The notes: generated by a model from the sequence alone, not told the origin. Shown: positions 1 through 10,566, counted from the stretch's first letter. The stretch: 64,000 nucleotides of DNA from Pseudoalteromonas spongiae UST010723-006 (GCF_000238255.3 NZ_CP011039.1:2033001-2097000), one strand, 5' to 3'. Translations and numbers: made by a program.

Positions 1-200
1 CCAGCAAGCCAGAATTTAACTTTCCATGTGACTTAAAAACATTATCAAATCAGTACGAAATTGATTTAATTAATGACGCATTGAAGTATTGCCAATATAA
101 TCAAAGAAAAACGGCCGATAGCTTAGGGTTAACCTACCATCAGCTGCGAGGCTACTTAAAAAAATACAATTTATTAGATGCCAATGCGCGAACGTTGTAA
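1..200 (+). CDS. pspF: PspF, C-terminal end (sigma-54 activator of the phage shock response), partial
   Basis: Reading the frame with codons at positions divisible by three gives about 65 residues ending at TAA 198-200. They contain a Fis-type helix-turn-helix (RKTADSLGLTYHQLRGYLKK) followed by a short tail. This is the DNA-binding end of an NtrC-family enhancer-binding protein. PspF is inferred from the HTH wording and from the sap operon directly downstream, a neighbourhood also known in enterobacteria. PspF activates the psp genes with sigma-54 RNA polymerase. The AAA+ domain lies outside the window, so the assignment cannot be completed here. Confidence 0.75.
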   Translation, partial: SKPEFNFPCDLKTLSNQYEIDLINDALKYCQYNQRKTADSLGLTYHQLRGYLKKYNLLDANARTL

Positions 201-1866
201 CACAACAACACAAACGGATAAAAAAAGAAGTAACTTGCCAAAATTACTCGAATTACTTCGTACTAACTGCTCAAAGGTGTCGGCTATTTTCGCATGCACC
301 TTGCTTGCTGCGTGCACCTTTGAAGAGCAAAAGACCATTAATGGCTTAGTGTACTGCTCGGAAGCAAACCCGGTGGCATTTAATCCACAGTTGACCACCA
401 CAGGGTCAACCATCGACATTATCTCTCATCAACTCTATAACCGTTTGTTATCAATCGACCCAACCAGTGGTGAATTTATACCAGAATTAGCAACCAGTTG
501 GTCATTGCAAGATGGTGGCAAAAAAGTGGTGTTTAATTTGCGCCAAGATGTGGCGTTTCATCAAACCGATTACTTTACACCAAGCCGCTCACTTAACGCA
601 GACGATGTGGTGTTTACATTTACCCGCTTATTTGATGTTTATAACCCTTACCATTTTGTCGGCGGTGGTAATTATCCGTATTTCCAAAGTATTGGTTTAG
701 ATCAGTCTTTTCGCTCAGTGACTAAAACAGGCGAGTACCAAGTTACATTTGAGTTGTTTAGCCCAGATAGCAGCTTTTTATCCAACATGGCCACCGATTT
801 TGCCATTGTGCTATCAAAAGAATATGCCGATATGCTAAGTAAAAATGAGTCTTTGGAAGATATCGACCGCTTACCTATAGGCACAGGCCCTTATAAATAT
901 AAACGTTTTAAACGAGATGCTTTTGTGCGCTTTTATCGCAATGAAGATTACTGGAAAAGTGATGTGGCGATTGAGCAATTGGTTTTTGATATTACATCAG
1001 ACTCCAACACCCGCATCGCTAAGGCACTTACTGGCGAGTGTGATATTGCTGCTCACCCAAGTAGCGCACACATCGAAGTTTTAAATAACCGTGAAGACAT
1101 TGCCGTTGAAAAGCTGGCAAATTTAAATGTGGGCTATTTAGCCTTTAATACGCAAAAAGCACCATTTGATAAAGTTGAAGTACGCCGCGCAATTTCTCAC
1201 GCCATCGACAAACAGAAAATACTGCAAGCGGTCTATTTTAATAACGCAGATATGGCACAATCTATTTTGCCGCCAGAATCTTGGGCCTACCAAGCCCAAC
1301 CAAACTACCCTAGCTATAACTTAGAGCTAGCAAAATCATTACTTGAAACCGCAGGTTATAAAGATGGCTTCACCATGGATCTGTGGGCGATGCCTGTAAG
1401 CCGTATTTATAATCCTAACGCCCGAAAAATGGCCGAGCTTATTCAAAGCGAATTAAAGCAAATTGGCATAAAAGTGAATATTATTGAGTACGAGTGGAAC
1501 ACGTTCCTTGAGCGATTAACCCTGCATCAACACGATTCGGTTTTAATTGGCTGGGCAGCTGACTCGCCAGAACCCGATAACTTTTTAAACCCAATTTTAA
1601 GCTGTGCATCAGTATTTAGCGGTAAGAACCCTTCTAATTGGTGTAACGCTGAGTTTGATTTACTGCTAACAAAAGCCCACGACACAGAAGATATTGAGGC
1701 GAGAAAAGAAATTTACTTTGCTGCGCAACAAATGGTTGCTCAGGAATTACCTTTACTGCCAATTGCCCATGGACTGCGCCTTCAAGCTAAATCAACACAC
1801 ATCACAGGTGTTGAAGTACCGCCATTTGGTGGTATTTCGCTCGCTAATGCGAGGAAAGCACAATGA
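178..1866 (+). CDS. sapA: SapA-like peptide ABC transporter substrate-binding lipoprotein
   Basis: This is a family 5 solute-binding protein (oligopeptide/dipeptide type). Known SapA proteins bind peptides, including antimicrobial peptides, for uptake by SapBCDF. The N-terminus has a hydrophobic stretch ending in the lipobox LLAAC, so it should be an outer-face lipoprotein. Family wording includes SADDVVFTF-like (NADDVVFTF), GTGPYK and FNTQKAPFDKVEVRRA. The ATG at 178 overlaps the pspF stop and gives an unusually long 27-residue polar leader. A TTG at 235 (MPKLLELLRTNCSKV...) gives a normal lipoprotein signal and is preceded by AGAAG, so it may be the true start. It leads a tight five-gene operon; its stop overlaps the sapB start. 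Confidence 0.9.
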   Translation: MPMRERCNTTTQTDKKRSNLPKLLELLRTNCSKVSAIFACTLLAACTFEEQKTINGLVYCSEANPVAFNPQLTTTGSTIDIISHQLYNRLLSIDPTSGEFIPELATSWSLQDGGKKVVFNLRQDVAFHQTDYFTPSRSLNADDVVFTFTRLFDVYNPYHFVGGGNYPYFQSIGLDQSFRSVTKTGEYQVTFELFSPDSSFLSNMATDFAIVLSKEYADMLSKNESLEDIDRLPIGTGPYKYKRFKRDAFVRFYRNEDYWKSDVAIEQLVFDITSDSNTRIAKALTGECDIAAHPSSAHIEVLNNREDIAVEKLANLNVGYLAFNTQKAPFDKVEVRRAISHAIDKQKILQAVYFNNADMAQSILPPESWAYQAQPNYPSYNLELAKSLLETAGYKDGFTMDLWAMPVSRIYNPNARKMAELIQSELKQIGIKVNIIEYEWNTFLERLTLHQHDSVLIGWAADSPEPDNFLNPILSCASVFSGKNPSNWCNAEFDLLLTKAHDTEDIEARKEIYFAAQQMVAQELPLLPIAHGLRLQAKSTHITGVEVPPFGGISLANARKAQ

Positions 1867-2900
1867 TGTTACGTGACTACCTTGCGAGAAGGCTAACGCT
1901 ATTCTTCTTTATGCTGCTGTTATTAAGCGCATTTACGTTTTCATTGGCGTATTTGTTTCCAGGTGAAGCGATTTCCAATTTAAGTGGTGTGCAAACACCC
2001 ACACCAATGGAACGCGATGCGCTGAGCCAAAAATATGCCCTAGATAAAAGTTATATTGCGCAGTATGGCAAGTTTATTTCTAATATTTTTCATGGTGATT
2101 GGGGTACGTCTTTTTCATCCGGACAGCCGGTTTTTGAGCATATTAAAGAGCTTTTCCCAGCAACGATAGAGCTTGCATTTTATGCCCTTATTGTGTCGAT
2201 TATTATTGGTGTTCCGGCGGGAATTTTGTCGGCGGCGTATCACAAACGACTACCCGACTACACGATCAATTCATTTGCACTGATAGGTATTTCGACCCCG
2301 ATATTCTGGCTGGCGCTTATTTTAATCATGGTGTTTTGCTTACAGCTAGGTTGGCTGCCAATGAGTGGCCGTGTCGGCTTACTGTATGAAATTCCTGATA
2401 CAACTGGGTTTATTTTGATTGATATTGCTCTTAGCGATATCGATTATAAACAACAGGCATTTATTGATGCATTTAAACACTTAACGCTACCAACTTTAGT
2501 GCTCGCAACTTATCCAACCAGCGTACTCACGCGCTTTACCAAAGACTCTACGCTCACTGTATTAGATAAACCGTATATTAAAACTGCACGCGCTAAAGGG
2601 TTGACTCGATATGAAATTATCACCCGCCATGCGCTGAAAAATGCCCTACTACCAATTATTAAACAAATTGGTTTGCAGTTTAGTACACTGATTACGCTTG
2701 CGATGATCACTGAGGTTATTTTCTCATGGCCAGGCGTTGGGCAATGGCTGATTAATAGTATTTATCAGCGCGATTACCCAGCAATTTCAGGTGGCTTGTT
2801 AACCGTATCGTTATTTGTGATTATCGCGAATATTGCGGCAGACATTTTACACAACCTATTAGACCCAGTTTCGAGAAATCAAAGTCATGGCAAAGTTTAA
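1863..2900 (+). CDS. sapB: SapB, peptide ABC transporter permease
   Basis: Inner-membrane permease of the DppB/OppB type. It has an N-terminal transmembrane segment (about residues 10-33), a periplasmic region, then several membrane segments. The EAA-type coupling loop that docks the ATPases is at about residues 240-265 (ARAKGLTRYEIITRHALKNA). The length of 345 residues is normal for this family. The start overlaps the end of sapA and the stop overlaps the start of sapC, which indicates translational coupling. It pairs with SapC to form the channel. Confidence 0.93.
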   Translation: MMLRDYLARRLTLFFFMLLLLSAFTFSLAYLFPGEAISNLSGVQTPTPMERDALSQKYALDKSYIAQYGKFISNIFHGDWGTSFSSGQPVFEHIKELFPATIELAFYALIVSIIIGVPAGILSAAYHKRLPDYTINSFALIGISTPIFWLALILIMVFCLQLGWLPMSGRVGLLYEIPDTTGFILIDIALSDIDYKQQAFIDAFKHLTLPTLVLATYPTSVLTRFTKDSTLTVLDKPYIKTARAKGLTRYEIITRHALKNALLPIIKQIGLQFSTLITLAMITEVIFSWPGVGQWLINSIYQRDYPAISGGLLTVSLFVIIANIAADILHNLLDPVSRNQSHGKV

Positions 2901-3780
2901 GTTATTTACCGAAGACTCAAACAAGTCGCCATTACGCCATTTGTGGCGTAACTTTAAGTCGAATCACCTTGCATTATTGGGCCTTTGGGTGTTTTTGTTT
3001 TTAACGGTACTTGCCATGTTTGCGCCGCTTATTGCACCTTATGGTATCAACGAGCAGCATAATAATTCGCTTATTTTACCGCCATCTTGGGATGATCAAG
3101 GTAGCGTAAACTTTTTACTTGGAACCGATGGCCTCGGGCGTGATTTGCTTTCACGCTTAATGAACGGTGCCACTATGACCTTTGGTCTTGCCATCATCAC
3201 GGCATTATTAACAACTCTTTTTGGTGTCATTTTAGGCATTTTAGCAGCACTTACTAAAGGCTGGCGTTCTTCGGTTTTAAATCACCTACTTGATGTAACG
3301 CTGGCGATCCCAAGTTTACTGTTGGCAATTATTATTGTGGCAATTCTTGGTCCTGGCTTAATGAACACAGTGTGGGCAATTATTCTGTCACTGTTACCGC
3401 AATACATTCACTCAATCCGAAATATTGTTAGCCAAGAAATAAGCAAAGATTATGTGATAGCTCACCGCCTTGACGGTGCGAGTAAATGGCGTATTTTATT
3501 AAAAGGTATTTTGCCTAATATCTACGAGCAAATTGTATTAATTTTTACCATGTCGTTATCGACTGCCATACTGGATATCGCAGCACTTGGCTTTTTGCAA
3601 TTAGGCGCTCAACCGCCTACTGCTGAATGGGGCGCAATTTTGGCAGAAAACTTAAGTTTAATTTATCTTGCCCCATGGACAGTAGCCCTGCCCGGCTTCT
3701 TGCTATTTATTACTATTTTATCTACTAACCTAGTTGGTGATGGTTTGCGCCAAGCACTGCAAAAACGTAAGGCCAGCTAA
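2887..3780 (+). CDS. sapC: SapC, peptide ABC transporter permease
   Basis: Second inner-membrane permease, of the DppC/OppC type. The OppC N-terminal region (WRNFKSNHLALLGLWVFLFL) leads into the first membrane helix, followed by the GTDGLGRDLLSRL signature. The EAA loop is at about residues 190-212 (AHRLDGASKWRILLKGILPN). The length of 297 residues is typical. Its start lies 14 bases inside sapB, and its stop abuts the sapD ATG without a gap. It should form the heterodimeric membrane channel with SapB. Confidence 0.93.
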   Translation: MAKFKLFTEDSNKSPLRHLWRNFKSNHLALLGLWVFLFLTVLAMFAPLIAPYGINEQHNNSLILPPSWDDQGSVNFLLGTDGLGRDLLSRLMNGATMTFGLAIITALLTTLFGVILGILAALTKGWRSSVLNHLLDVTLAIPSLLLAIIIVAILGPGLMNTVWAIILSLLPQYIHSIRNIVSQEISKDYVIAHRLDGASKWRILLKGILPNIYEQIVLIFTMSLSTAILDIAALGFLQLGAQPPTAEWGAILAENLSLIYLAPWTVALPGFLLFITILSTNLVGDGLRQALQKRKAS

Positions 3781-4779
3781 ATGCAATTGCTTGATATTCG
3801 TAACTTAACGATAGAGTTAGATACCGGCGAAACGGTGATCCGCGCGGTGGACCGCGTTAGCATTAGCTTAAAAGAAGGTGAAGTGCATGCCCTTGTTGGT
3901 GAATCTGGCTCGGGCAAAAGTTTAATCGCCAAAGCATTAATGGGCGTATTAAATGCGCGCTGGCGTATCACAGCCGACCGCATGCATTGGCGTGGCATTG
4001 ATTTAATGCGACTAAGTGGTGAAAAACGTCGCCAGTTAATCGGCAATGAAATCGCGATGATCTACCAAGAACCTAGTAGTTGCCTTGATCCCACAGCGAA
4101 AATCTACGATCAGCTGATTGAAAGTATTCCGCGCGATAAAATTAACGGTCATTTTTTTCAAAAGCGCTTATTGTTAAAAAAACGCGCAAAGGCATTACTA
4201 CACAAAGTCGGCATTAAAGAGCATGAACACGTATTTGACAGCTATCCCCATGAACTTTCTGAAGGTATTTGTCAAAAAGTGATGATTGCAATGGCAATTG
4301 CACGCTCACCAAAATTACTGATTGCCGATGAGCCGACAACAGCGCTTGAGAGCACAACACGTGCACAAATTTTTCGTTTGCTACGCAGTTTAAATCAGCT
4401 CAAAAGCATGTCTATTTTGATGATCAGTCACGAATTATCTGAGCTAAGTGATTGGACTCATGGCTTACACGTTTTATATTGTGGGCAAATGGTAGAAGCT
4501 GGACGTACTAAAACATTATTTACCAAGCCAAAACACCCTTACACACAAGCGTTACTTAAAAGTTTGCCTGAATATAACCAAAGCTTAGCTCATAAAGCAC
4601 CGCTGTACGCGCTCAAAGGCACAATCCCGACCTTGCAGCACCTTCCTATAGGTTGCCGACTTGGACCACGCTGTCCGCAAGCTCAGCGAGAATGTGTGGC
4701 AACACCTCCGGTGTCAGATAGCCATGGTCACACCTATGCCTGTCACTTTCCGCTTAATCAAGACAAGGAAAAGTGCTAA
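3781..4779 (+). CDS. sapD: SapD, peptide ABC transporter ATP-binding protein
   Basis: ABC ATPase with Walker A GESGSGKS at about residues 40-47, Q-loop IYQEPSSCLDP, a signature LSEG near residue 159 (less canonical than LSGG), and Walker B LLIADEP near residue 180. The C-terminus has the oligopeptide-transporter extension with conserved cysteines (GCRLGPRCPQA). The length is 332 residues. It energises SapBC together with SapF. In enterobacteria SapD also supports TrkH/TrkG potassium uptake; whether that holds here is not shown. The stop TAA overlaps the sapF ATG as TAATG. Confidence 0.93.
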   Translation: MQLLDIRNLTIELDTGETVIRAVDRVSISLKEGEVHALVGESGSGKSLIAKALMGVLNARWRITADRMHWRGIDLMRLSGEKRRQLIGNEIAMIYQEPSSCLDPTAKIYDQLIESIPRDKINGHFFQKRLLLKKRAKALLHKVGIKEHEHVFDSYPHELSEGICQKVMIAMAIARSPKLLIADEPTTALESTTRAQIFRLLRSLNQLKSMSILMISHELSELSDWTHGLHVLYCGQMVEAGRTKTLFTKPKHPYTQALLKSLPEYNQSLAHKAPLYALKGTIPTLQHLPIGCRLGPRCPQAQRECVATPPVSDSHGHTYACHFPLNQDKEKC

Positions 4780-5540
4780 TGGAACCTATTCTTAAGGTAC
4801 AAGCACTGCACAAACACTTTAATGTGCGCGCAGGGCTTTTTAGAAGTAAGCAGTTTAATGCGGTCTCTGATGTATCGTTTTGCTTAGGCAAAGGTGAAAC
4901 CCTCGCCATCATTGGTGAAACAGGTTCAGGTAAAAGTACATTAGGCAAAATTTTAGCGGGCGCTGAAACCGCAAGCTCAGGACAAATTCTACTAGATGGC
5001 CAAATCATTGAAGATGGCGGAAAACGTGTAGAAAACAGTAAAGATATTCGCCTAATTTTCCAAGATCCCATGAAAAGCTTAAACCCAAGTAATACCATTG
5101 GTAGCATCTTGGGCGAAATTTTAGTGCTAAATACCGACTTAGATAAACAGCAGCGCAGAGAACGCATTAACCAAACGCTTTTGAACGTAGGTTTACTTGC
5201 CGAACACCGCAATTACTACGCGCATATGTTCTCTGGCGGCCAAATTCAGCGTGTCGCGCTTGCTCGGGCAATTATTCTCGACCCTAAAATCTTAGTGTTA
5301 GATGAAGCACTGTCCTCACTCGACCCGTCAGTACGGGCGCAAACGGTAAACCTTTTGTTGCGATTACAACGCGAAACAGGGTTAAGCTATATTCTTATCA
5401 CTAACCACTTAAGCTTAGTAAAGCATATGAGTGACAGCTTGTTACTGCTTCATAAAGGCAAGGTGGTTGAGTATGGCGAAACACATCAAGTCTTTGCCAA
5501 GCCACAAACTAAGTTGGCTGAACGCATGCTCGCTAACTAA
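4779..5540 (+). CDS. sapF: SapF, peptide ABC transporter ATP-binding protein
   Basis: Second ABC ATPase of the Sap system. Walker A GETGSGKST lies at about residues 46-54, the signature FSGGQIQRVALARA near 151, and Walker B ILVLDEA near 170. I chose ATG 4779 because it overlaps the sapD stop (TAATG) and has AAGGAA at 4765-4770. A GTG two codons earlier (4773) is possible. The length of about 253 residues is normal. It is the last gene of the operon and is followed by a hairpin terminator. Confidence 0.92.
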   Translation: MEPILKVQALHKHFNVRAGLFRSKQFNAVSDVSFCLGKGETLAIIGETGSGKSTLGKILAGAETASSGQILLDGQIIEDGGKRVENSKDIRLIFQDPMKSLNPSNTIGSILGEILVLNTDLDKQQRRERINQTLLNVGLLAEHRNYYAHMFSGGQIQRVALARAIILDPKILVLDEALSSLDPSVRAQTVNLLLRLQRETGLSYILITNHLSLVKHMSDSLLLLHKGKVVEYGETHQVFAKPQTKLAERMLAN

Positions 5541-5582
5541 GCAACGCTCAAAGTAACTAAAGAAGCATTAATTAAAGACATA

Positions 5583-5608
5583 AAAAAAGCGCCCTTAGGC
5601 GCTTTTTT
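5583..5608. terminator. Bidirectional terminator between sapF and ppiD
   Basis: AAAAAAGCGCC and GGCGCTTTTTT flank a three-base loop. The A-tract and T-tract on both sides suit both convergent genes, sapF (+) and ppiD (-). Confidence 0.85.
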
Positions 5609-5620
5609 AATTGCGAAACA

Positions 5621-7528
5621 TTATAAGTTTGGCTCTTGCGTTTCAACTGCTGCTGTTTTCACTTCAGCATCGTCTTTTAACGCTTCGATAAAGCTCTCAT
5701 AGTGTTTATTCATTTGCTGGCGTGCAATGCCATCACGTAGTTGGTCGTTAATTTCTGCCGCTGGCGCGTCATACACTTTATTTAACACAACTAAGCTAAC
5801 ATCACCGTTACCAAGCGTCACTAACTCAGCACTTTGCGCATCACTTGGTGTTGGCATTTTAAATGCTGCTTGAACTACTTCATACGATGGTGCAAACGAC
5901 TGGCGCGTTACCGCTTCAGTCGCAACCACTTCAGAATTTGCTTGTGTTGCGATTTCGCTAAGTGCAGTACCTGCTTGTAGGCTTGCGAATAGCTCTTGTG
6001 CTTTAGATTTTGCAAGTTCGCTCGCTTTTTGGTTCTCAAGTGTTAGCTGAATACCCGCAGTTACTTCTTCAAGTGGTTTTACCGCTGCCGCTTTATGCTC
6101 TTTTGCACGAATAAACACAATGTGTTCATCAGCAATTTCAATCAGCTCAGAGTTAACACCATCTTCTAAAATCTCTACCGAAAATGCTGTATTTAACACA
6201 TTAGGGTTGTTAAGTGGCGCTGGTGCGTTATTACGAGAGAATAACTCAGTGCTCTTAACTTCAACACCTGCAACTTCTGCTGCATCTGCTAAGCTATCTG
6301 CAACTTCAAATGCAAGATCTGCAACACGTGTTTGTACTTCATAAAATTGATTTAAACGTTTATCAAGTTCTAACTGCGCTTTGATATCTGCAGATACTTC
6401 AGCAAGTTCTTTTACTTGCTCTGGCTCGTAATCTGTTAGTTTAATGATGTGGTAACCGAATTCTGTTTTTACGATTTCAGAAATATCGCCTACGCTTTCA
6501 AGCGCGAACGCTGCTGTTTCAAACTCAGGGTCCATCATATCGCGGTCGATCCAATCAAGATCACCACCTAGCTCTGCACTAACTAAATCATCTGACTTTT
6601 CTTCAGCTAGCTTTGCAAAATCAGCACCGTTTTGTAACTCAGCTAAAATTTCTTCCGCTTTTGCTTGAGCAGCTGCATCGTCTTCTAAGTTCTCAACAAG
6701 AATATGTGCCACACGACGACGCTCAGGCTCCATGTATAGTGCCTTGTTTTCTTCGTAATTAGCTGCTACTTCAGCGTCTGTTACCGCCTCTTCAAGTGGT
6801 AGCTCTGAACCTTTTAACTCAATGTACTCTAATGCCACCATTTCAGGAGCCATAAACTGGTTTTGATTAAGCTGATAGTATTCTTTAATTTCGTCTTCTG
6901 AAACCGCTACGTCTGATTTGAAGTTTGCAGCGCTTAACGTCACAGTTTCAATATCACGTAATTGGTTTTGTAGTTTTACCGCGCTCTCAAGCTCATTATC
7001 TAACGTGAAGTCAGTTGCAATTAACGCTGTCGCTAATTGGTTTAGCGTCATTTCTTTACGTAAGTAATCACGGAAACCATCTGGCTGATAGTTCATTTGG
7101 CGAATTACTTGAAGGTAGCGATCATTATTAAACTGACCAGCAACTTGAAATGCTGGAATATTGCGGATTTCTTTTTTGATTGCTTCGTCGCTTACACGCA
7201 GGCCTAGTTCTTGTGCAAGTTGCATTTGTAGTTCTTGTTGTACTAGGCGTTGCATTACGTTTTCACGCATACGTGCAACATATGCAGGGTCTGACGCGAT
7301 TTGTGAAAAATATTCACCAAATTGCTGCTCTAGACGACTGCGTTCATTCTCGTAAGCACGAGCAAAGCTCATCTGGCTAATTTCCTTGCCATTGACAGTT
7401 GCAACAGGCGTTTCCGTAGGTTGACCTAAATAACTACCAATACCGGCAAGAGCAAATGATAAAATCACTAAGGTTAAAATGACTTTTGCCGTAGCACCTT
7501 GTGAGCCTTCTCTAATTCTCTCTAGCAT
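5621..7528 (-). CDS. ppiD: PpiD, membrane-anchored periplasmic chaperone / PPIase
   Basis: SurA-type folding factor anchored in the inner membrane that acts on newly exported proteins near SecYEG. The N-terminus is cytoplasmic with one membrane helix at about residues 17-36 (LTLVILSFALAGIGSYLG). A SurA_N-like region follows, and one parvulin domain lies at about residues 265-360 (RRRVAHILVEN, GGDLDWIDRD, FGYHIIKLTD). A long acidic C-terminal region completes 635 residues, close to E. coli PpiD. It lies directly downstream of hupB and lon, as in many gammaproteobacteria. A terminator at 7594-7625 separates it from hupB, so it should have its own promoter. Confidence 0.93.
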   Translation of the reverse strand: MLERIREGSQGATAKVILTLVILSFALAGIGSYLGQPTETPVATVNGKEISQMSFARAYENERSRLEQQFGEYFSQIASDPAYVARMRENVMQRLVQQELQMQLAQELGLRVSDEAIKKEIRNIPAFQVAGQFNNDRYLQVIRQMNYQPDGFRDYLRKEMTLNQLATALIATDFTLDNELESAVKLQNQLRDIETVTLSAANFKSDVAVSEDEIKEYYQLNQNQFMAPEMVALEYIELKGSELPLEEAVTDAEVAANYEENKALYMEPERRRVAHILVENLEDDAAAQAKAEEILAELQNGADFAKLAEEKSDDLVSAELGGDLDWIDRDMMDPEFETAAFALESVGDISEIVKTEFGYHIIKLTDYEPEQVKELAEVSADIKAQLELDKRLNQFYEVQTRVADLAFEVADSLADAAEVAGVEVKSTELFSRNNAPAPLNNPNVLNTAFSVEILEDGVNSELIEIADEHIVFIRAKEHKAAAVKPLEEVTAGIQLTLENQKASELAKSKAQELFASLQAGTALSEIATQANSEVVATEAVTRQSFAPSYEVVQAAFKMPTPSDAQSAELVTLGNGDVSLVVLNKVYDAPAAEINDQLRDGIARQQMNKHYESFIEALKDDAEVKTAAVETQEPNL

Positions 7529-7593
7529 TGTTTTTCTCTTTTATTCTGTTTCAGTGTCAATTTCAGACTGAAATTACAGGACGCTATATATGT

Positions 7594-7625
7594 AAAAAGC
7601 GCATCTTAGCAGATGCGCCTTTTTA
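7594..7625 (-). terminator. Terminator downstream of hupB
   Basis: Stem GGCGCATCT / AGATGCGC (with loop GCTAAG) is followed on the minus strand by a T-run. A-rich and T-rich flanks make it usable in both directions. Confidence 0.75.
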
Positions 7626-7692
7626 CTTGAAGATTAAAATTGCTGTTTCAAAGGTTATTTTGAAATTGGCAAGTTTAGCCTTCTACAGTCAA

Positions 7693-7965
7693 TTAGTTTA
7701 CTGCGTCTTTTAGCGCTTTACCCGCTTTAAAAGATGGAATATTTGCAGCAGCAATCTCAATTGATTCACCAGTTTGTGGGTTACGACCTGTACGAGCAGC
7801 ACGCTCACGTACTGAGAAAGTACCAAAACCTACTAATGCAACAGAATCACCGTCTTTTAGTGCACCTGTTACTGATTCGATAAATGAATCTAACGCACGG
7901 CCTGCCGCTGCTTTAGAAATATCTGCATCTGTTGCGATTTGATCAACTAGTTGAGACTTGTTCAC
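7693..7965 (-). CDS. hupB: HupB, nucleoid protein HU beta subunit
   Basis: Small DNA-bending nucleoid protein. The translation from GTG 7965 gives 90 residues beginning [11 protein letters not shown]. It contains the HU arm signature [20 protein letters not shown] and ends [13 protein letters not shown]. An upstream ATG (7983) in the same frame would add MEGDDI, but those bases carry the strong ribosome-binding site GGAAGGGGA just ahead of the GTG, so I chose the GTG. The position between lon and ppiD is the usual hupB locus. Confidence 0.95.
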   Translation of the reverse strand: MNKSQLVDQIATDADISKAAAGRALDSFIESVTGALKDGDSVALVGFGTFSVRERAARTGRNPQTGESIEIAAANIPSFKAGKALKDAVN

Positions 7966-8169
7966 TATATCATCCCCTTCCATTGTTATTATTTAATCGT
8001 GGTATAAGACCACACAAAGGCTAAGTTAATGCACCAAAATAATGCGTTAAATTAACAATAAAAATTCGCGCTAATCACCGTATTTAAAGGGCTAGCAAAA
8101 TTACAGTGCCTAAATTAGCACAGACATTTTATTTGAAAAGCCCTTTTCGACGGTTTTTGATGAATTTTT

Positions 8170-10527
8170 TTAATTTTTTGCCGTTTCGATTGAAAAACTA
8201 GCAATTGGCTCGGCTAAAGCGAGTTCAAGTACCTCTTCAATTCGCTTAACAGGGTGGATAGAAAGCCCTTCCATTACGTTTTCTGGGATCTCTTTTAAGT
8301 CGCGCTCATTCTCTTTTGGAATAATCACGGTCTTAATGCCACCACGGTGTGCCGCCAACAGCTTTTCTTTTAAGCCGCCAATTGGCAATACTTCACCGCG
8401 TAAGGTGATTTCACCTGTCATCGCCACTTCTGAGCGCACTGGATTGCCCGTTAAGCTCGATACAAGTCCTGTCACCATTGCAATACCCGCACTTGGGCCA
8501 TCTTTTGGTGTCGCACCTTCTGGTACGTGAACGTGAATATCGCGTTTTTCGTAGAAATCTTCATTAATGCGCAGCGCTTCTGCACGGCTACGTACTACTG
8601 TCATTGCCGCTTGAATCGACTCTTGCATTACATCGCCAAGTGAACCTGTGTAGTTAAGCTTACCTTTACCCGCCATTGACGCACATTCGATAGTCAGCAA
8701 ATCACCGCCTACTTCAGTCCACGCGAGACCGGTTACCTGGCCAACTTTATTGCTATCTTCCGCTTTGCCGTAATCATGACGCTTAACGCCGAGATAGTCT
8801 TCAAGGTTGTCTTCATTGATTACGACTTGTTTCAGCGACTTATCAAGTAAGATGCTCTTAACTGCCTTACGACACAGCTTTGAAATTTCGCGCTCTAAGC
8901 TACGCACACCCGCTTCACGGGTGTAGTAACGAATAATGCCGATAATTGCGCTATCTTCAATTGATATTTCAGACTCTTTTAATCCATTGCGCTTTATTTG
9001 CTTTGGAATTAAATGACGAATCGAGATATTCAGCTTTTCATCTTCGGTGTAACCAGAAAGACGAATAACTTCCATACGATCCAGTAGTGGACCTGGAATA
9101 TTGAAGCTGTTTGACGTTGCCACAAACATAACATCGCTTAAATCGTAGTCAACTTCTAAGTAATGGTCGTTAAAGCTCGTATTTTGTTCAGGATCAAGTA
9201 CTTCTAATAATGCTGATGACGGATCACCACGCATATCAGATGACATCTTATCAATTTCATCTAATAGGAATAACGGGTTTTTAACGCCTACTTTCGACAT
9301 ATTCTGTACGATTTTACCCGGCATAGAGCCAATATAAGTACGGCGGTGACCGCGAATTTCAGCTTCGTCACGCACGCCACCGAGTGCCATACGCACGTAC
9401 TTACGGCCTGTTGAGCGAGCAATTGATTGGCCTAGTGACGTTTTACCAACACCAGGAGGACCTACTAGACATAAAATTGGGCCTTTTAGCTTATTGGTGC
9501 GGTGTTGAACTGCAAGATACTCAATAATGCGTTCTTTCACTTTATCAAGGCCATAGTGATCGGCATCTAAAATCTCTTCTGCTTTTGCAAGATCTTTTTT
9601 CACCTTAGAGCGTTTTTTCCAAGGTACACCGATCATAGTATCGATATAAGTGCGTACCACTGTCGCCTCAGCAGACATTGGTGACATCATCTTCAGCTTA
9701 TTTAGCTCAGACTTGGTCTTTTCTTCTGCTTCTGCCGGCATTGCCGCTTCTTCAATTTTTTTGGTTAAGCCTTCAAACTCATCAGGTACATCATCCATGT
9801 CACCTAATTCTTTTTGAATCGCTTTCATCTGCTCATTGAGGTAATACTCACGCTGGCTTTTTTCCATTTGCTTTTTAACGCGTGAACGAATCTTCTTCTC
9901 AACTTGCAATAAGTCAATTTCGCCTTCCATCAACGCCATTAAAAACTCTAAACGCTCTTTTACATCTGCATATTCGAGCGCTTTTTGCTTTTCAGAAACT
10001 TTAAGCGGCATATGTGCAGCCATGGTATCAGCTAGGCGCGCTGTTTCTTCAATGCCTTGCACTGAGCTCAATACTTCTGGCGCAATCTTTTTGTTTAGCT
10101 TAACGTAGCCTTCAAACTGGCTTACAGCGCTGCGCATAAATACATCTTGCTCAGCTTCTGGGATTTCAGTTGATTCTAAAAACTCAGCTGTCGCAACAAA
10201 AAACTCATCAGTGCTTACAAATTCTTTTACTACAGCACGTTGCGTACCTTCAACAAGTACTTTTACTGTACCGTCCGGCAGTTTTAATAACTGTAAAATA
10301 GTGGCAACTGTGCCTACTTCATAAATATCTGACGCTTCTGGCTCATCAATATTTGAGTCTTTTTGTGCAACAAGCAACACTTGCTTATCGTTATCCATTG
10401 CGGCTTCTAAGCATTTTATTGACTTTTCACGGCCAACAAAGAGCGGAATAACCATGTGTGGATACACAACTACATCGCGTAGTGCGAGAACTGGAATTTC
10501 AATCGTATCGGTACGTTCAAGGGTCAT
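8170..10527 (-). CDS. lon: Lon ATP-dependent protease
   Basis: Cytoplasmic AAA+ protease that degrades misfolded and regulatory proteins. An N-terminal LON substrate domain (about 1-200) is followed by a coiled coil, then the AAA+ module with Walker [10 protein letters not shown] near residues 355-363 and Walker [11 protein letters not shown]. The C-terminal protease has the catalytic serine in DGPSAG near residue 676 and the lysine in [12 protein letters not shown]. The length is 785 residues against 784 in E. coli. It sits between clpX and hupB as usual. I saw no convincing sigma-32 promoter, though a small palindrome lies upstream. Confidence 0.97.
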   Translation of the reverse strand: MTLERTDTIEIPVLALRDVVVYPHMVIPLFVGREKSIKCLEAAMDNDKQVLLVAQKDSNIDEPEASDIYEVGTVATILQLLKLPDGTVKVLVEGTQRAVVKEFVSTDEFFVATAEFLESTEIPEAEQDVFMRSAVSQFEGYVKLNKKIAPEVLSSVQGIEETARLADTMAAHMPLKVSEKQKALEYADVKERLEFLMALMEGEIDLLQVEKKIRSRVKKQMEKSQREYYLNEQMKAIQKELGDMDDVPDEFEGLTKKIEEAAMPAEAEEKTKSELNKLKMMSPMSAEATVVRTYIDTMIGVPWKKRSKVKKDLAKAEEILDADHYGLDKVKERIIEYLAVQHRTNKLKGPILCLVGPPGVGKTSLGQSIARSTGRKYVRMALGGVRDEAEIRGHRRTYIGSMPGKIVQNMSKVGVKNPLFLLDEIDKMSSDMRGDPSSALLEVLDPEQNTSFNDHYLEVDYDLSDVMFVATSNSFNIPGPLLDRMEVIRLSGYTEDEKLNISIRHLIPKQIKRNGLKESEISIEDSAIIGIIRYYTREAGVRSLEREISKLCRKAVKSILLDKSLKQVVINEDNLEDYLGVKRHDYGKAEDSNKVGQVTGLAWTEVGGDLLTIECASMAGKGKLNYTGSLGDVMQESIQAAMTVVRSRAEALRINEDFYEKRDIHVHVPEGATPKDGPSAGIAMVTGLVSSLTGNPVRSEVAMTGEITLRGEVLPIGGLKEKLLAAHRGGIKTVIIPKENERDLKEIPENVMEGLSIHPVKRIEEVLELALAEPIASFSIETAKN

Positions 10528-10566
10528 ACTTGTTCCTTGCGTAAAACTGGTAACTTTAGCTTTTTT

